This document shows positions 1-6,930 of a stretch of DNA of 21,338 bases, one piece after another. A program made the position numbers and the translations under genes. A model generated the notes under the pieces. The model had not been told where the DNA came from, made no database searches, and saw only the letters and a list, made by a program, of their open reading frames with translations. How positions within the stretch are numbered: position 1 is the stretch's first letter; each line of letters starts with the position of its first letter. The stretch is from JBBDIO01 sp040880365 (GTDB taxonomy: Bacteria > Chloroflexota > Anaerolineae > Caldilineales > Caldilineaceae). The DNA is taken from assembly GCA_040880365.1 (NCBI GenBank), contig JBBDIO010000179.1, positions 1 through 21,338 on the forward strand, in the 5' to 3' direction.

Positions 1-50
1 CGCGCTGGGCCAAACAGAAATTGTGGAATTGACAAAACAGGGCGGGAAAT

Positions 51-87
51 AAAAAAGACTACAACCCCGTCACAGGTGCGACGGGAT
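51..87 (-). terminator. Terminator after the peptide ABC operon
   Basis: Read on the minus strand, arms at 80-87 and 64-71 form an 8-bp stem (ATCCCGTC with GACGGGGT, one G-U pair) around an 8-base loop. A run of six T (56-51) follows after seven bases, so the T tract is a little further from the stem than usual. It lies about 50 bp after the stop of the permease gene ending at 139. A second imperfect hairpin (CGCGGGTTT/AAACCGCG, 104-122) sits between the stop and this stem. It probably ends the transporter transcript. Confidence 0.55.
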
Positions 88-138
88 TGCAGAGATCGGC
101 TAGCGCGGGTTTACAAACCGCGATCTACAGACAGAGAT

Positions 139-1095
139 TTATTGGCGGCGTAGTTTGGGGTCCAGCGTATCGCGCAGGGCATTGCCCAAAAAATTGAAGC
201 CCAGCATGGTGACAAAAATTGCCAGCCCAGGAAAATTGACCAGCCACGGCGCGGTGCGCATAAAGCTGCGTGCGCCTGTGAGCAATGCGCCCCATTCGGC
301 TGTGGGCGGCTGCGCGCCCAGCCCGATATAGCTCAACGCGGCGGTAGAGAGCACTGCCGCCGGAAAATCCAGACTAGCCAGCACAATAATCGACGGCAAC
401 ACATTCACCAGCACATGGCGGCGTACAATCTGGGCATTGGTTGCGCCCAGCGCGCGCGCCGCGGTAATGTATTCGTTTTCCTTCACCGTGAGCACGCTGC
501 CCCGCACAAAACGCGCCCAGCCGGGCACATAGGCAAGGCCAATTGCTACCAGCGCATTTTGCAGACTCGGCCCCAGGCTCGCCACAATCGCCAACGCCAG
601 CAGAATATAGGGAAAAGCCAGCCCCACGTCGATGATGCGCATGAGCACGGAATCGACGACACCGCCAAAATAGCCCGAAAGCAGCCCAATCAACGTGCCC
701 AGCGAGGCGGCAATCAAGACCACGACGACCCCGGTCTGGATGGTGGTGCGCGCGCCGTAGACAATCCGGCTAAACATATCGCGCCCCAGATCGTCGGTGC
801 CGAACCAATAGGTCATATTGGGCGATTGCAAACGATCCTGCACATTGATGGCATAGGGATCATACGGTGCGATGAGACCGGCAAAGATGGCCGCCACGAT
901 TAACGCCAGCACAATTGTGCTGCCCAACCAGGCTTCGCGCTTGCGCGCCAGATCGCGCAAGACCAATTGCAGCCCCGTCCGTTGCCGCACGCGCGCAGCT
1001 TCGGCTTGCAGATGCAGGTCGCCGCCTACTTTGTCCGCCACAGGCGCAGGTCGGCCCGCGCCCGGATTCGGCAGGGCGCTACTCTGTTCGCTCAT
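139..1095 (-). CDS. ABC transporter permease, DppC/OppC type
   Basis: Inner-membrane permease subunit of a peptide/nickel-type ABC importer (BPD_transp_1 family), 318 residues. About the first 55 residues are a cytoplasmic tail with an arginine-rich stretch (RVRQRTGLQ, DLARKREAW). A first membrane segment follows (IVLALIVAAIFAGLIA), then the periplasmic stretch typical of DppC with FGTDDLGRDMFSRIVYGAR, then further membrane segments. The EAA loop that docks on the ATPase is visible as ENEYITAARALGATNAQIVRRH. Length and motif order match DppC/OppC. The ATG overlaps the stop of the upstream permease gene in an ATGA arrangement (1092-1095), so the two subunits are translationally coupled. The substrate cannot be told from sequence; peptides are the default. 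No ATPase gene follows; a terminator does. Confidence 0.93.
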   Translation of the reverse strand: MSEQSSALPNPGAGRPAPVADKVGGDLHLQAEAARVRQRTGLQLVLRDLARKREAWLGSTIVLALIVAAIFAGLIAPYDPYAINVQDRLQSPNMTYWFGTDDLGRDMFSRIVYGARTTIQTGVVVVLIAASLGTLIGLLSGYFGGVVDSVLMRIIDVGLAFPYILLALAIVASLGPSLQNALVAIGLAYVPGWARFVRGSVLTVKENEYITAARALGATNAQIVRRHVLVNVLPSIIVLASLDFPAAVLSTAALSYIGLGAQPPTAEWGALLTGARSFMRTAPWLVNFPGLAIFVTMLGFNFLGNALRDTLDPKLRRQ

Positions 1096-2084
1096 GGCGC
1101 TTTCCCCACCGGGCGCGGCGCGGGGTCAAGNNNNNNNNNNNNNNNNNNNNNNNNNNNNNNNNNNNNNNNNNNNNNNNNNNNNNNNNNNNNNNNNNNNNNN
1201 NNNNNNNNNNNNNNNNNNNNNNNNNNNNNNACGGCCACCACCACAATCACACCCTGGACCAGGGGAAAATCGCGCTGGGAGATGGCATTGACCGCCATTT
1301 CGCCAATGCCCCGCCAGGCAAAGACCGTTTCGATGATAAACGCGCCGCCCAGCAAACCGCCCACTTGCAAACCCAGCACAGTGACGGTGGGGATCAGCGC
1401 ATTTTTCAGCGCATGGCGCAGAATGACGAGCCGGTTGTGCAGACCCTTGGCGCGCGCGGTACGCACATAATCCGAATTGAGCACTTCCAACATGCTGGAT
1501 CGCACCACCCGCGCCTGAATCGTCGAGGCGATCACGCCCAGCGTCATGGCCGGCAACACCAGATGCAACCAGGAGCCGGACCCCATGACAGGAAACCAGC
1601 GCAGATTGACCCCAAAAAACTGGATCATGAGCAGCCCAAACCAAAAGGCCGGCATGGAAAGCCCAAACATCGCCAGAAACATGGTAATGGTATCGATGGG
1701 CGTGCCTTTGTAGATTGCCGCCAATATGCCGGTCGTCAATCCCACTACGGTGGCAATCAACAAACTCGCCACCGTGAGAATCACCGTATTGGGATAGCGT
1801 TCAAAGATTTCTGTGGTCACCGGGCGACGGGTGCGCACCGAAACCCCCAGATCGCCCTGGAGCACACCTGCCACATAGTTCACATACTGCACGGGCAGCG
1901 GCGCATCCAACCCCAGTTCCCGACGCAGATCCGCCACCAGTTCGGGGCTGGGGGGAATCTCGCCCTGGAACATAATCATGATGGGGTCGCCCGGAATCAA
2001 GGCCCGCATGAAAAAGGTGAGCGTCAGCACACCCAGCACCACGGGGATCAACATGAGCAAGCGGCGAACCAGGTAAACGAACAC
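1092..2084 (-). CDS. ABC transporter permease, DppB/OppB type (contains assembly gap)
   Basis: Partner permease of the importer, BPD_transp_1 family. The N-terminal segment MFVYLVRRLLMLIPVVLGV is the classic DppB first helix. The pre-EAA region GLSMPAFWFGLLMIQFF and the EAA loop (SDYVRTARAKGLHNRLVILRHA) are clear. The start is GTG at 2084, preceded on the minus strand by AAGGAAA with 7 bases of spacing. The last membrane helix is hidden by 100 N (1131-1230); after the gap the tail LDPAPRPVGKAP resumes in the annotated frame and overlaps the next gene by 4 bases. The family normally needs only about 20 residues between the VVVA and LDP elements, so the N run is probably a fixed-length placeholder. 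It is the middle gene of the lipoprotein-permease-permease operon. Confidence 0.9.
   Translation of the reverse strand: MFVYLVRRLLMLIPVVLGVLTLTFFMRALIPGDPIMIMFQGEIPPSPELVADLRRELGLDAPLPVQYVNYVAGVLQGDLGVSVRTRRPVTTEIFERYPNTVILTVASLLIATVVGLTTGILAAIYKGTPIDTITMFLAMFGLSMPAFWFGLLMIQFFGVNLRWFPVMGSGSWLHLVLPAMTLGVIASTIQARVVRSSMLEVLNSDYVRTARAKGLHNRLVILRHALKNALIPTVTVLGLQVGGLLGGAFIIETVFAWRGIGEMAVNAISQRDFPLVQGVIVVVAXXXXXXXXXXXXXXXXXXXXXXXXXXXXXXXXXXLDPAPRPVGKAP
1131..1230. other. Assembly gap of 100 N
   Basis: Exactly 100 undetermined bases, the usual scaffolder default for a gap of unknown size. They fall inside the 3' end of the DppB-type gene. The real missing sequence is probably shorter, judging from the usual distance between the last conserved elements of this family. 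Confidence 0.97.
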
Positions 2085-2111
2085 CTTGAGTTTCCTTCTT
2101 GAGATGCTTCA

Positions 2112-2142
2112 CCTTCCCGGAAGCTGGCAGCTTCCGGGAAGG
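2112..2142. repeat. Perfect 13-bp stem hairpin between lipoprotein and permease genes
   Basis: CCTTCCCGGAAGC (2112-2124) and GCTTCCGGGAAGG (2130-2142) are perfect inverted repeats around a TGGCA loop. On the minus-strand transcript it lies 28 bp ahead of the DppB-type GTG start. No T tract follows, so it is unlikely to be an intrinsic terminator. It may block 3' exonuclease and stabilise the upstream lipoprotein message, or it may be a copy of a dispersed intergenic repeat. Confidence 0.8.
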
Positions 2143-2185
2143 TATACAGATGTAAAGTGCGTAACTTCCAGGCAGATTGAAAGCG

Positions 2186-2224
2186 GACAGGGTAAGCGGG
2201 GCACAGACGCCTGCTTACCCTGTC
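2186..2224. repeat. 12-bp stem hairpin after substrate-binding protein gene
   Basis: GACAGGGTAAGC (2186-2197) and GCTTACCCTGTC (2213-2224) form a perfect inverted repeat with a 15-base loop. It sits 12 bases past the stop codon of the substrate-binding protein gene. On the minus strand only CTTTC follows, so any terminator activity would be weak. Together with the hairpin at 2112-2142 it probably lets the binding protein be made in excess over the permeases. Confidence 0.75.
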
Positions 2225-2236
2225 AAACTCATGCCG

Positions 2237-3850
2237 TTAGTCATCAAACCACACATCGTCATAGGTCAGGCCAAAGGTGGCATCATAGCGCAGATCCTGC
2301 ATGGCAGAATCGGAGGCGGTGATGTACCAGTCGCTGGCAAAGGGGACGATGACCGCATCTTCCAGAATAGCCTGCTGAATTTCCGCGACGATCTCCAGCC
2401 GCGCGACCGGGTCCATTTCGGTTTCGGCCGCGATCAGCAGCTCATCCAGTTCTTCGTTGCAATAGAGCTGTTGCCAGCCGGGGCATTTGAAGAGCAGCGA
2501 CAGAATCACCGGCTCGTTCCAGGTCCAGCGCATGACGTCGAAATCGAATTCGCCGTTGGGCATTTCCGCCGACATGGTGCCGAAATCGGTCAGTTGAATG
2601 GTGATGGTCACGCCCACATCGGCCAGATTGGCCTGGACGATCTCACATTCACGCTGTTTGATTTCGTTGGGATAGGTCCAGCAGACAAACTCGGCAGGGG
2701 TGCCATCTTCCACACCCGCCACGCCCTGGGCTGTGCGCACGCCGCTGGCTTCATCCAGCACATAGCCCACTTCTTCAAACAGCGCGGCCGCGGCTTCGGG
2801 ATCATATGCCATGCCAAATTCTTCGCCAATCGCCGGATCCCAGCCCGGGTTGCCGTTGGGATAGGGGTTGGGGTTCAGTGTGGCATAGCCGCCATAGGCG
2901 CCCAGCACAATGGCTCCCTTGTCGATGGCAAGTCCAAAGGCCCGGCGGAAGCGGGCATCATCAAAGGGCGGGCGCGTGTAGTTGAATTCGATGAAGTTCA
3001 GGCTCGCAGTCTGTTCGGCGCTGAAAATCGCGAAATCGGGATTGCCTTCAAACTGGGGCACGGCTTCACGGGTCAGCCCCAACACATTGATTTCGCTGGT
3101 TTCCAGCGCGGCAATGCGCGTGCCCAATTCGGGGATGGTCTTGAAGACCAGCTCGTCTACATAGGGCGCACCCGAATTCAGACGGTCGGTGCGGGGATTT
3201 TCATAGTCGGGATTGCGCACCAGGCGAATTTCCTGCCCGGTTGTCCAAGAATCGAACATGAACGGACCGCTGCCCACCGGGTTGCGCCCAAAATCGTCGC
3301 CCAGTTCTTCCACTGCGCCCGGCGGCAGAATGCCCATATAAGCGCCACTGGCCGCGAAAAAGAACGGCGCATAGGGTTCTTCAAAGACAAACTCCACGGT
3401 CAGATCGTCCAGCGCGGTGACGCTGCTCAGCGGGCCGACCTGTTCGCGCGCGGGCGCGGCGGTGGCCGGGTCCAGCAGGCGGTTGAAGGTAAATTCCACG
3501 GCGGCGGCGTTGATCGGCTCGCCGTTGTGGAAAGTGCGCCCTTCGCGCAGCGTCACAGTCAAAACCGTGCTGTCTTCGCTCACTTCCCAGCTTTCGGCCA
3601 ACCAACCGGCAGGCAAGCCTTCTTCGTTAATATAGAAGAGCCGGGCATAGAGCCAGCTCATAATGCCCGAAGCCGTCGCCATAATCGTCTTGTGGGGATC
3701 CAGCGAATTGGGGTCTTCGATATTGCCCACCATAATGCTGCCCCCGTCGCGGCTATCCGGGTCGCTCGCGGCCGGCGCATCGGTGACCGGCGCAGGCGCA
3801 CAGCCGGCCAGCAAGAGCACAACAATCAAACCCATCAGATATCGTTTCAT
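2237..3850 (-). CDS. Peptide ABC transporter substrate-binding lipoprotein (SBP family 5)
   Basis: Extracytoplasmic binding protein (DppA/OppA-like, SBP_bac_5), 537 residues, usual for the family. The N-terminus MKRYLMGLIVVLLLAGC is a lipoprotein signal peptide with lipobox LAGC, so Cys17 should be lipidated and tether the protein to the membrane. Typical family elements follow: DPNSLDPHK, the SWEVSEDSTVLTVTLREG stretch, FHNGEPINAAAVEFTFNRLLDP, and NPVGSGPFMFDSW. The start has a good ribosome site, AAGGAGA, 10 bases before the ATG. It is first in an operon with two permeases, and the two hairpins downstream fit higher expression of this subunit. The ligand is not determinable from sequence; family 5 also binds sugars or nickel in some members. 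Confidence 0.93.
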   Translation of the reverse strand: MKRYLMGLIVVLLLAGCAPAPVTDAPAASDPDSRDGGSIMVGNIEDPNSLDPHKTIMATASGIMSWLYARLFYINEEGLPAGWLAESWEVSEDSTVLTVTLREGRTFHNGEPINAAAVEFTFNRLLDPATAAPAREQVGPLSSVTALDDLTVEFVFEEPYAPFFFAASGAYMGILPPGAVEELGDDFGRNPVGSGPFMFDSWTTGQEIRLVRNPDYENPRTDRLNSGAPYVDELVFKTIPELGTRIAALETSEINVLGLTREAVPQFEGNPDFAIFSAEQTASLNFIEFNYTRPPFDDARFRRAFGLAIDKGAIVLGAYGGYATLNPNPYPNGNPGWDPAIGEEFGMAYDPEAAAALFEEVGYVLDEASGVRTAQGVAGVEDGTPAEFVCWTYPNEIKQRECEIVQANLADVGVTITIQLTDFGTMSAEMPNGEFDFDVMRWTWNEPVILSLLFKCPGWQQLYCNEELDELLIAAETEMDPVARLEIVAEIQQAILEDAVIVPFASDWYITASDSAMQDLRYDATFGLTYDDVWFDD

Positions 3851-3873
3851 GGTCGCAATGTCTCCTTGAACCT

Positions 3874-3879
3874 GTTATA
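3874..3879 (-). promoter_or_regulatory. Candidate -10 element for the ABC operon
   Basis: On the minus strand TATAAC lies in an AT-rich stretch 24-29 bases before the lipoprotein ATG, close upstream of its AAGGAGA ribosome site. No convincing -35 is seen. Weak support. Confidence 0.25.
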
Positions 3880-3918
3880 AAAATGTACTTGTAGAAAAAT
3901 CCTGTGTAGCGCCGACTG

Positions 3919-3988
3919 CATGGTTTTGTAGAAGTGCAGGTTTTGCGGAAATGCAGATTTTGCAGAAGTACGTAGTTTTACAGAGGTG
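3919..3988. repeat. Four degenerate 17-18 bp tandem units
   Basis: Units at 3919-3936, 3937-3953, 3954-3970 and 3971-3988 share the pattern CA-GTTTTGC-GAAGTG with several mismatches each. They fill much of the 160-bp gap between the serine hydrolase stop and the lipoprotein start. They read as an aged tandem duplication, with no coding potential seen. Confidence 0.6.
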
Positions 3989-4010
3989 AAGTGCACGCCC
4001 AGATTACTGC

Positions 4011-5438
4011 CTATGCATTGCCGGTTTCGGCATAGGGTTCATAAAAATTATTGCCCATATTCAACCGGGTCACCTTGCCCGCGTCGTCGGTTTCAAACCA
4101 GGCCAATTCACCCGGCGCGCCACCGGGATCGCCGCCTTCGATGCGGAAGCGGTGGTCATCGACGGGCGTCAGTACCACGTGATACGCCATGGGGTCATCC
4201 CCTTCGGGATAGATGACGACAAGCTTGTTGTTATAGACCAGCACCTGCACATTGGTCGTCCAGGTATTGTGATAACGCCCTACATAGCGGTGCCAGGCGT
4301 CGGGCGCGACGGCAGGCGAAGGCGGGTTGGCCGCTTTGACCAACGCCGGGACCACCCATTTGAAAATCTTTTCCATATAATAGACGGGCACGGCGTCGTG
4401 GCTGTTGGAAAGCACCACCGCCGCCACCTTGTCTTCCGTACAGATCTGCACATCGGTGCGGAACCCTTCCAGCGCGCCGCCATGCCCCACCAGCGTCTTG
4501 CCATTGAGCCGCCACAGATGCCAGCCCAGGCCACGCCCCGTCTGCCAGCCGGGATGCAGATAGTGCATCTGGTGCATCTCGCGAATCGACGCACCCTTGA
4601 GCACCTGCGCACCCTGGCGCGGGCCGCCCCGCATCTGCAACATGGCAAACTGGGCCAGGTCCGCCACCGTCGAAGCCATATTGGCGGCGGGCGCAATGCC
4701 CTTGCAATCGGTGAAGGGGACGACATCGCGGCTGCCATCGGGTTTGCGCGCGCCATAGCCCGTCGCCGCATTGGGCACATCCGGCGACACATCTACATAG
4801 GTGCTCGCCATGCCCAACGGCTTCAGAATATTGGCCGCAATGTAATCGGCATAGCTCGTACCCGCCACCGCCGCGACGATTGCGCCCGCCAGGGACAGCC
4901 CCAGGTTGGAATATTTCCACTGGGTGCCGGGCATCTGTACCAGCGATTGGCTGGGCAGGGCCTGGCGCACTTCTTCGATGGTGGGAAACTTGCGGTCAGA
5001 CCAATAGGGAAAGGCGGCCTCGCGCGGCAAGCCCGCGGCGTGGGTCAGCAAATGGCGAATGGTGACGACCGGCGCATCGTCATACGGATTCTGCACCTGG
5101 AACCAATCCAGATGCTTTTCCACCGGGTCATCCAGTTGCAAAAGTCCATCGTCGCGCAATTGCATGATGGCGGTGGATGTGAACAATTTGGTGAGGGAAG
5201 CAATGCGATAGACGGTGTCCTGCGTAGCCGCGGTCTGGGCTGCCACATCGGCAAAACCGAAGCCCCGCGTCCAGATCAGATTCTGGTCATAGACAATGCC
5301 CACGGCCAGGCTGGGCAGGGCGCGGTGCTCGACCTGGGCCGCGATCCAGCTTTCCAATAGAGCCAGGTTCGAGCGCACTTCATCATTGGCGAGCAGATCA
5401 TCTGCCAGAGGCACACCGGCAAGCGATGTATCATTCAT
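4011..5438 (-). CDS. Serine hydrolase, class C beta-lactamase/esterase family
   Basis: Beta-lactamase-superfamily serine hydrolase (Pfam Beta-lactamase, EstB/AmpC/DD-peptidase fold), 475 residues from the ATG at 5438. The nucleophile motif is SLTK (Ser81, Lys84), the second motif is Tyr176-Ser-Asn178, and the third is His319-Gly-Gly, the HGG form common in esterase-like members. A C-terminal domain of about 100 residues (VGRYHNTW..., IEGGDPGGAPGELAWFE) resembles the lipocalin-like DUF3471 extension. The reading frame is open upstream to 5747, but that extension looks non-coding and holds the AT-rich repeats, so 5438 is preferred; AAGGAT lies 12 bases upstream. No signal peptide is visible from this start, which is odd for a penicillin-binding relative. 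The substrate may be an ester or a small peptide; antibiotic resistance should not be assumed. Confidence 0.88.
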   Translation of the reverse strand: MNDTSLAGVPLADDLLANDEVRSNLALLESWIAAQVEHRALPSLAVGIVYDQNLIWTRGFGFADVAAQTAATQDTVYRIASLTKLFTSTAIMQLRDDGLLQLDDPVEKHLDWFQVQNPYDDAPVVTIRHLLTHAAGLPREAAFPYWSDRKFPTIEEVRQALPSQSLVQMPGTQWKYSNLGLSLAGAIVAAVAGTSYADYIAANILKPLGMASTYVDVSPDVPNAATGYGARKPDGSRDVVPFTDCKGIAPAANMASTVADLAQFAMLQMRGGPRQGAQVLKGASIREMHQMHYLHPGWQTGRGLGWHLWRLNGKTLVGHGGALEGFRTDVQICTEDKVAAVVLSNSHDAVPVYYMEKIFKWVVPALVKAANPPSPAVAPDAWHRYVGRYHNTWTTNVQVLVYNNKLVVIYPEGDDPMAYHVVLTPVDDHRFRIEGGDPGGAPGELAWFETDDAGKVTRLNMGNNFYEPYAETGNA

Positions 5439-5853
5439 ACAGGCTATGGTATCCTTGCTGTGTGGTGGTGGGCGATGCCGCGTCGGGCATCCATTCGCCA
5501 CAATTTGTCGCCACAAATTGTCGCCACAAATTGCGAACTGATTGTGACAGATTTTGGGCAGGGCGAATACGTCCGTTGTGGAAGTTTTGGCGAATAGGTC
5601 ATGCGCACTTTTTGCTGATTTTTCGATGCGAAAACAACAAACAAATCGCAGAATGAGTAAGGAGTGTTTGTACACATTCCACGAAAAATGCAGAATAATC
5701 ACCATTGTACTCCAAGCAAAACGTCTGTCAAACCACGGAATTAACAAGGTTTCGACAAACTATCTCGACACTTTGCACAGATCAGCATGGGGAATTAAGA
5801 AAATTCGCCTACGCGTCTACAGGTCAGGAACTACCATCAGGAGCAACCCGCAG
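5439..5853. other. Divergent intergenic region, 415 bp
   Basis: AT-richer than its flanks and located between two divergently transcribed genes. It contains a threefold 13-bp repeat (5495-5533) with an embedded palindrome, and a second small inverted repeat TTTTCG-ATG-CGAAAA at 5620-5634. TTGTAC (5668-5673) is a possible -35 for the rightward gene, but no well-spaced -10 is clear. No convincing small gene was found in it. Confidence 0.6.
5495..5533. promoter_or_regulatory. Three 13-bp direct repeats with a palindrome, possible operator
   Basis: Three contiguous copies of TCGCCACAAATTG (the first has ATTTG in place of AAATTG). The first junction makes a palindrome CAATTTGT-CGCC-ACAAATTG at 5501-5520 with 8-bp arms. 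It lies 57 bp before the serine hydrolase start and within the shared upstream region of the CAP gene. Binding by a dimeric regulator is inference from layout; the repeat may be only a tandem duplication. Confidence 0.5.
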
Positions 5854-6723
5854 ATGAGCTTTCATGCAGGATCCAATCCCGCGCAGCCCAGCCCCGATTC
5901 ACGGCTGGAAAGGTTGGCGCAGGCCAGTATCGAGGAGGTAAATCAAGCGCGCATCCGCATGGGGTTGCCCCGTCTCCAGCCCGATCCCCATCTAAGCCGG
6001 GTGGCGCACGCCCACAGCATGGATATGGCGCGCCGCAATTTCTATAGCCATGTAAACCCCGACCGCCAGGGGCCTGCCGAGCGGCTGGATGCCGCGGGCT
6101 ATGACGCGCTCATGAGCGCCGAAAACATCGCGCGTGGCTATCGCGACCCGGCGCTGGTGGTCAATGGCTGGCTCGATAGTCCCGGCCATCGCGCCAACAT
6201 TCTACACACCGAATTTCGCGCCATCGGGGCGGGCTATTTTATCGACTCCACCCTGCCCGACGGTCACTTCTGGACCCATCTTTTTGCGGTGCCCGACCGT
6301 TCTGCCACACGCGACCCCCGCACCAATCCCCAGGACCTGCTGGCACTCTTGAACCAGGAACGCGCCGCGGCGGGCTATGCTACTCTGAGCGCGCCGCCGT
6401 CTCTGCAAACCGCCATCATGCAACACACTGTGCGCCTGGCGGCCCAGGGCACCGCCGGTTTCAGCCAGGATACAGGCCAGAGCGTGCGCGTCATCGCCGA
6501 CACAGCCGCATACAGCTATCGCCGCATCATTGCCCACTTCGTCTGCGGGCGCAATGCAGGCACACCCGACCACGCCTTCGATCAGCTCATGGAGGGCGGC
6601 CTCAACCGCGATCTGCTCACCCGCGACTATGTCCACGCCGCGATTGGCTATCACTATGTGCCCACCGATAGCCACCGCCACTATTGGTTTGTGCTACTGG
6701 CGTCGCCCGCACAAACAGCCTGA
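5854..6723 (+). CDS. Double CAP/SCP-domain protein
   Basis: The protein has 289 residues from the ATG at 5854, which has CAGGAG 10 bases upstream. The first CAP (SCP/PR1) domain spans about residues 15-150, with the family's cavity residues His66 (FYSHVNP), Glu90 (SAENIARG) and His112 (SPGHRANIL). A second copy spans about 155-287 (LLALLNQERAAAGYATL..., HYWFVLLAS). It aligns in pattern but lacks the His/Glu cavity residues: FSQDTG, HFVCGRN and LNRDLLTRDY stand at the matching places. Bacterial CAP proteins are usually exported; this start shows no signal peptide or membrane segment, and an upstream extension in frame shows none either. Biochemical role is unknown; CAP proteins bind lipids or act at surfaces in other systems. 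Confidence 0.85.
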   Translation: MSFHAGSNPAQPSPDSRLERLAQASIEEVNQARIRMGLPRLQPDPHLSRVAHAHSMDMARRNFYSHVNPDRQGPAERLDAAGYDALMSAENIARGYRDPALVVNGWLDSPGHRANILHTEFRAIGAGYFIDSTLPDGHFWTHLFAVPDRSATRDPRTNPQDLLALLNQERAAAGYATLSAPPSLQTAIMQHTVRLAAQGTAGFSQDTGQSVRVIADTAAYSYRRIIAHFVCGRNAGTPDHAFDQLMEGGLNRDLLTRDYVHAAIGYHYVPTDSHRHYWFVLLASPAQTA

Positions 6724-6752
6724 CTTGCACAGCCCAGACTTGCACAGCCCAG
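6723..6752. repeat. 15-bp tandem duplication after the CAP gene
   Basis: Two identical copies of ACTTGCACAGCCCAG begin at the last base of the CAP gene stop codon. Part of the window-wide set of short tandem duplications. Confidence 0.85.
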
Positions 6753-6855
6753 ACCCGCACCCCACACGCGCCCTACGCAATTGGCCCACTATCGGCCAAC
6801 TGCCGGCTCACAGTCTCGCACCGGCTGATTTCATGCGCTTCTTCCCGCGTGAGCG

Positions 6856-6886
6856 TTCGACAACCATGCCCCCCGATCGCTATAAT
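6856..6886 (+). promoter_or_regulatory. Promoter of the large glycosidase-like gene
   Basis: A consensus -10 TATAAT lies at 6881-6886. A partial -35 (TCGACA at 6857-6862) lies 18 bases before it. Transcription would start about 40 bases before the ATG at 6931, leaving room for the GAGGGAGAGA ribosome site (6911-6920). Confidence 0.5.
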
Positions 6887-6930
6887 AGATGGCGATCACA
6901 GGAAATCCGCGAGGGAGAGAGTCGTATATT

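Noticed and set aside
2177..3880. 567-residue plus-strand open frame opposite the substrate-binding protein gene
   Set aside because: It is the antisense of a clear lipoprotein gene; its sequence is rich in His, Gly, Arg and Gln with no family motif. GC-biased codons keep the opposite frame open.
3919..3988. Possible CRISPR-like array
   Set aside because: Units are only 17-18 bp, contiguous and degenerate, with no spacers and no cas genes nearby.
4152..5360. 402-residue plus-strand frame opposite the serine hydrolase gene
   Set aside because: Antisense shadow with no recognisable motif, while the minus frame carries SxxK, YSN and HGG in order.
5439..5747. N-terminal extension of the serine hydrolase to 5747
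   Set aside because: The extra 103 residues cover the AT-rich repeat region and look unlike protein; the ATG at 5438 fits the family start.
5554..5853. 100-residue N-terminal extension of the CAP protein
   Set aside because: No signal peptide or domain in it, and the ATG at 5854 has a good CAGGAG ribosome site.
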